The position numbers and the translations under genes were made by a program. Below are positions 5,187 to 7,626 of a DNA stretch of 7,626 nucleotides, piece after piece. Within the stretch, counting starts at the first letter, position 1, and each line of letters starts with the position of its first letter. The notes beneath the pieces are model-generated. The model made no database searches, was not told where the DNA came from, and worked only from the letters and a program-made list of their open reading frames with translations. Origin of the DNA: Bacteroidales bacterium (GTDB lineage: Bacteria > Bacteroidota > Bacteroidia > Bacteroidales > Muribaculaceae); NCBI GenBank assembly GCA_014800105.1, contig JAAVGQ010000029.1:3834-11459 (forward strand), read 5' to 3'.

Positions 5187-6248
5187 ATGAAAAAAGATAT
5201 AAAAACATTACTTCGCCCCAATATCGCAGCTCTCACGCCTTATTCCACCGCGCGTGATGAGTTCAAGGGCGTGGCTGAGGTCTTTCTTGACGCCAATGAA
5301 AGCGCCTATCCCACAGGTTTCAACCGTTACCCTGACCCTCGCCAGCGCGTGCTGAAAGAGGTTATTTCAAAAGTGGAAGGGGTAGCTACCGAGAGCCTGT
5401 TCCTGGGTAATGGAAGCGATGAGGCTATCGACATCATCCTGCGGGTTTTCTGCACGCCCGGCGTTCATAATGCCGTGGCAATCAATCCCAGTTACGGAAT
5501 GTATGAAGTATCAGCTGCAATCAACGACGTGCAATTGCGCAAGGTTGACCTCTACGATGATTTTTCACTCGACTATGACAATCTCATTGCCGCCAGCGAC
5601 AGCTATACCCGCGTAGTATTCCTCTGCTCGCCCAACAATCCCACCGGCAACACTATCGACCTCAGCCAAATCAAGATGCTGGCTGATGATCTCAACGCTA
5701 TAATCGTGGTTGACGAGGCATACATCCATTATAGTCCCTATGAATCAGCAGTTTCACTGATTAACGACTATAACAATATAGTGGTTCTGCGCACGCTTTC
5801 CAAGGCTCGAGGCATGGCAGGACTCCGCGTGGGAATGGCCGTTGCCGACCCTTATATTATCGAGGTAATGTCAATGGTTAAGTACCCTTACAATCTCTCA
5901 CAAGCAACTATAAATGAGGCGCTAAATCAACTCCAACCTGAAAAAGTTGAAATCATAAAAGCTCAGATAGTCGAGACAATAGCTGAGCGCGCGCGCCTGA
6001 AAGATGCCCTTGAAAAGCTTGATTCAGTAAGATACGTATACCCGTCAGACGCTAACTTCTTGCTTGTCAAGGTTGATAATGCTGATGATATGTATGATTA
6101 TCTCGTTGCCCGCGGTATCATCGTGCGCAACCGCAACCGCGTTTATGGCTGTAAGAACTGCCTGAGAATCACCGTAGGACTCCCTGCCGAGAACGACCGC
6201 CTTTTGAAAACCATTGAGGAATATGAAAAAGAAACTGATAATAATTGA
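5187..6248 (+). CDS. hisC: Histidinol-phosphate aminotransferase (HisC)
   Basis: HisC is a PLP enzyme that transfers an amino group from glutamate to imidazole-acetol phosphate, giving histidinol phosphate. The 353-residue protein has the fold-type I class II aminotransferase landmarks: FLDANESAYP (33-42) for substrate, GNGSDEAID (74-82) binding the cofactor phosphate, SPNNPTGN (148-155), DEAYIHY (176-182), and the Schiff-base lysine K206 in TLSKARGMAGLRVG, with the C-terminal arginine in LRITVG. The start ATG lies 3 nt after the hisD stop and gives the family's usual length. Its 3' end overlaps hisB by 26 bp. HisC can resemble other aminotransferases such as CobD-like or tyrosine types, but the position between hisD and hisB settles the role. 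Confidence 0.96.
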   Translation: MKKDIKTLLRPNIAALTPYSTARDEFKGVAEVFLDANESAYPTGFNRYPDPRQRVLKEVISKVEGVATESLFLGNGSDEAIDIILRVFCTPGVHNAVAINPSYGMYEVSAAINDVQLRKVDLYDDFSLDYDNLIAASDSYTRVVFLCSPNNPTGNTIDLSQIKMLADDLNAIIVVDEAYIHYSPYESAVSLINDYNNIVVLRTLSKARGMAGLRVGMAVADPYIIEVMSMVKYPYNLSQATINEALNQLQPEKVEIIKAQIVETIAERARLKDALEKLDSVRYVYPSDANFLLVKVDNADDMYDYLVARGIIVRNRNRVYGCKNCLRITVGLPAENDRLLKTIEEYEKETDNN

Positions 6249-7347
6249 CCGCGACGGCACAATCATCGAGGAACCACCCGTTGATTATCAGGTTGATTCG
6301 CTCGAAAAGCTTGAATTTGTGCCCGGTGCAATCACGGCGCTCGCCTCAATAGCACCGTTAGGCGAGAAATACCTCTTTGTGATGGCATCCAATCAGGATG
6401 GTCTCGGAACCGCTTCGTTCCCGGAGGAGACCTTCCACCCGGCTCACGACAAGATGCTGAAAACGCTTGAAGGCGAGGGCTTCACGTTTGACCGCCAGCT
6501 TATTGACCCGTCGATGCCTGAGGAGAACTCGCCCTGCCGCAAGCCCGGGACGGGGATGTTCACGGAGTTCATGGGCAATGATGATTATGACCTTGAAAAT
6601 TCCGTTGTCATCGGTGACCGTCTCACTGACGTTAAGCTGGCTGAGAACCTGGGATGCCGCGCAATTCTGTTTGACCGTGCCGGGACATTGAGAGAGTCGA
6701 TCGAGCTTGACGACCGTCACATGGCTGCGGGCAGCTGGAAGGAAATTGCCGAAATTCTCAGGTCGTCGTCGCGTCGTGTAACCATCGAGCGCAAGACCCG
6801 AGAAACTGAAATCAGCGTGACTGTCGACCTTGACGGCAAGGGTCCTCACGGAGCCGAAACGGGGCTGCATTTCTTTGACCACATGCTCTCGCAGATTGAC
6901 CACCACTCAGGGTGCTCGCTCCGTGTAGTATGTAAAGGTGATCTCGAAGTAGACGAGCACCACACGATGGAGGATGTTGCCATTGTATTAGGCCAGGCTA
7001 TCAAGCAGGCGCTGGGCGACAAAAAGGGGCTGGCGAGGTATGGTTTCGCACTACCCATGGACGAGTGTGAGGCAATGGTGCTTCTGGATTTCGGAGGCAG
7101 GGCCGATTTCGTGTGGGATGTAAACTTTACCCGTGAATACGTAGGTGACACACCCACTGAGATGTTCAAACACTTCTTCAAAAGCCTGTGTCACGCTATG
7201 GAATGTAACCTTCACGTCAAGGCTGAGGGCGAGAACAACCACCACCTCATCGAGGGGGTGTTCAAGGCGTTTGCTCGCTCGCTGGGCATGGCTGTGAAAC
7301 GTGACGTATTTTCAGGAACCTTGCCCTCATCCAAGGGGACATTATAA
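6223..7347 (+). CDS. hisB: Bifunctional histidinol-phosphatase / imidazoleglycerol-phosphate dehydratase (HisB)
   Basis: A two-domain fusion of 374 residues. The N-terminal HAD domain (about 1-175) removes phosphate from histidinol phosphate: D9 and D11 in IIIDRDGT are the nucleophile and acid/base, with SNQDGLG (56-62), K107 in CRKPG and IGDRLTD (130-136). The C-terminal domain (about 185-374) dehydrates imidazoleglycerol phosphate with manganese-binding histidines in FFDHM (217-221), DEHHTMED (244-251), EMFKHFF and NHHLIEG (339-345), ending TLPSSKGTL. The ATG at 6223 gives MKKKLIIIDRDGT, which aligns with D9/D11 of E. coli HisB; an in-frame TTG nine bases upstream is less likely. It overlaps hisC by 26 bp. 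Unlike the E. coli protein, three of the four zinc-loop ligands are absent (see findings). Confidence 0.96.
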   Translation: MKKKLIIIDRDGTIIEEPPVDYQVDSLEKLEFVPGAITALASIAPLGEKYLFVMASNQDGLGTASFPEETFHPAHDKMLKTLEGEGFTFDRQLIDPSMPEENSPCRKPGTGMFTEFMGNDDYDLENSVVIGDRLTDVKLAENLGCRAILFDRAGTLRESIELDDRHMAAGSWKEIAEILRSSSRRVTIERKTRETEISVTVDLDGKGPHGAETGLHFFDHMLSQIDHHSGCSLRVVCKGDLEVDEHHTMEDVAIVLGQAIKQALGDKKGLARYGFALPMDECEAMVLLDFGGRADFVWDVNFTREYVGDTPTEMFKHFFKSLCHAMECNLHVKAEGENNHHLIEGVFKAFARSLGMAVKRDVFSGTLPSSKGTL

Positions 7348-7360
7348 AGCTTTGATTAAA

Positions 7361-7626
7361 ATGGTAGCAATTATAGATTACGATATGGGCAACCTGCGCA
7401 GTGTGCGCAATGCCCTCACCGAGCTGGGAGCCGATCACATCGTTACGGCTGATCCCGAAGTGATAAAAAGCGCTGACCGCGTGCTGCTTCCCGGCGTAGG
7501 TAATGCAGCCAAGGCGATGGCTAACCTCAAGGAGCGCGGCCTTATTGACACAATCCTGCGACTGCGTCGTCCGGTATTGGGCATCTGCGTCGGTATGCAG
7601 GTAATGTGCCGTCACTCAATGGAGGG
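7361..7626 (+). CDS. hisH: Imidazole glycerol phosphate synthase, glutaminase subunit (HisH), 3' end outside window
   Basis: The first 88 codons of HisH are present and the frame is open to the window edge. HisH hydrolyses glutamine and channels ammonia to HisF, which forms imidazoleglycerol phosphate and AICAR. The sequence begins MVAIIDYDMGNLRSV, the usual start of this family, followed by the oxyanion-strand motif LLPGVGNAAKAM (42-53) and the class I glutamine amidotransferase nucleophile C76 in LGICVGMQ (73-80). The His-Glu of the catalytic triad would lie beyond the window. The ATG is 13 nt after the hisB stop. Family members usually have Leu where this has Val77, a mild change. hisA and hisF would be expected next. 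Confidence 0.95.
   Translation, partial: MVAIIDYDMGNLRSVRNALTELGADHIVTADPEVIKSADRVLLPGVGNAAKAMANLKERGLIDTILRLRRPVLGICVGMQVMCRHSME

Noticed and set aside
6214..6222. TTG start of hisB giving three extra residues
   Set aside because: The ATG at 6223 puts the catalytic aspartates at positions 9 and 11, as in characterised HisB.
6358..6906. 182-codon minus-strand reading frame antisense to hisB
   Set aside because: Lies opposite both conserved HisB domains, with no motif of its own.
1..7626. Mobile elements, CRISPR arrays, tRNA genes or defence genes
   Set aside because: No transposase, spaced repeats, cloverleaf or related domains were seen; the coding sequence is vitamin uptake and histidine synthesis.

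Overview
The window looks like chromosomal DNA of a Bacteroidales bacterium, perhaps Muribaculaceae (the family is a guess from gene style and roughly even base composition). Support comes from a TonB-dependent outer-membrane receptor paired with a PnuC-type transporter, genes without clear Shine-Dalgarno sequences, Bacteroidetes-type promoters (TTTG, 20 nt, TAnnTTTG), a long-form HisG, a fused HisB, and the gene order hisG-hisD-hisC-hisB-hisH.

Bases 1-2265 hold an uptake pair: the C-terminal 554 residues of a TonB-dependent receptor (its start lies before the window) and, 7 nt later, a complete PnuC-family inner-membrane transporter. By analogy with known Bacteroidetes loci the cargo is probably thiamine, or else nicotinamide riboside. 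The receptor would carry the compound across the outer membrane and the PnuC-like protein across the inner membrane.

Bases 2266-2850 have no protein gene that I can support, but are dense in secondary structure: a likely terminator for the transporter gene, two strong hairpins, and a 134-nt segment closed by an 8-bp helix that resembles a divergent 5S rRNA on the minus strand and is followed on that strand by its own terminator. Next come three 11-bp-phased half-sites, an inverted repeat and two tandem Bacteroidetes promoters reading right.

Bases 2851-7626 are a histidine biosynthesis operon. It opens with a 29-residue leader peptide with seven histidines in nine codons. The leader RNA can be folded by hand into three mutually exclusive helices (anti-antiterminator, antiterminator, terminator), a textbook histidine attenuator. 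Downstream are hisG, hisD, hisC, hisB and the start of hisH, all on the plus strand and overlapping or 3-13 nt apart. HisG starts the pathway from ATP and PRPP, HisB and HisH act in the middle, HisB and HisC carry out the late dehydratase, transaminase and phosphatase steps, and HisD makes histidine. hisA, hisF and hisI/E are not seen and may follow hisH beyond the window.
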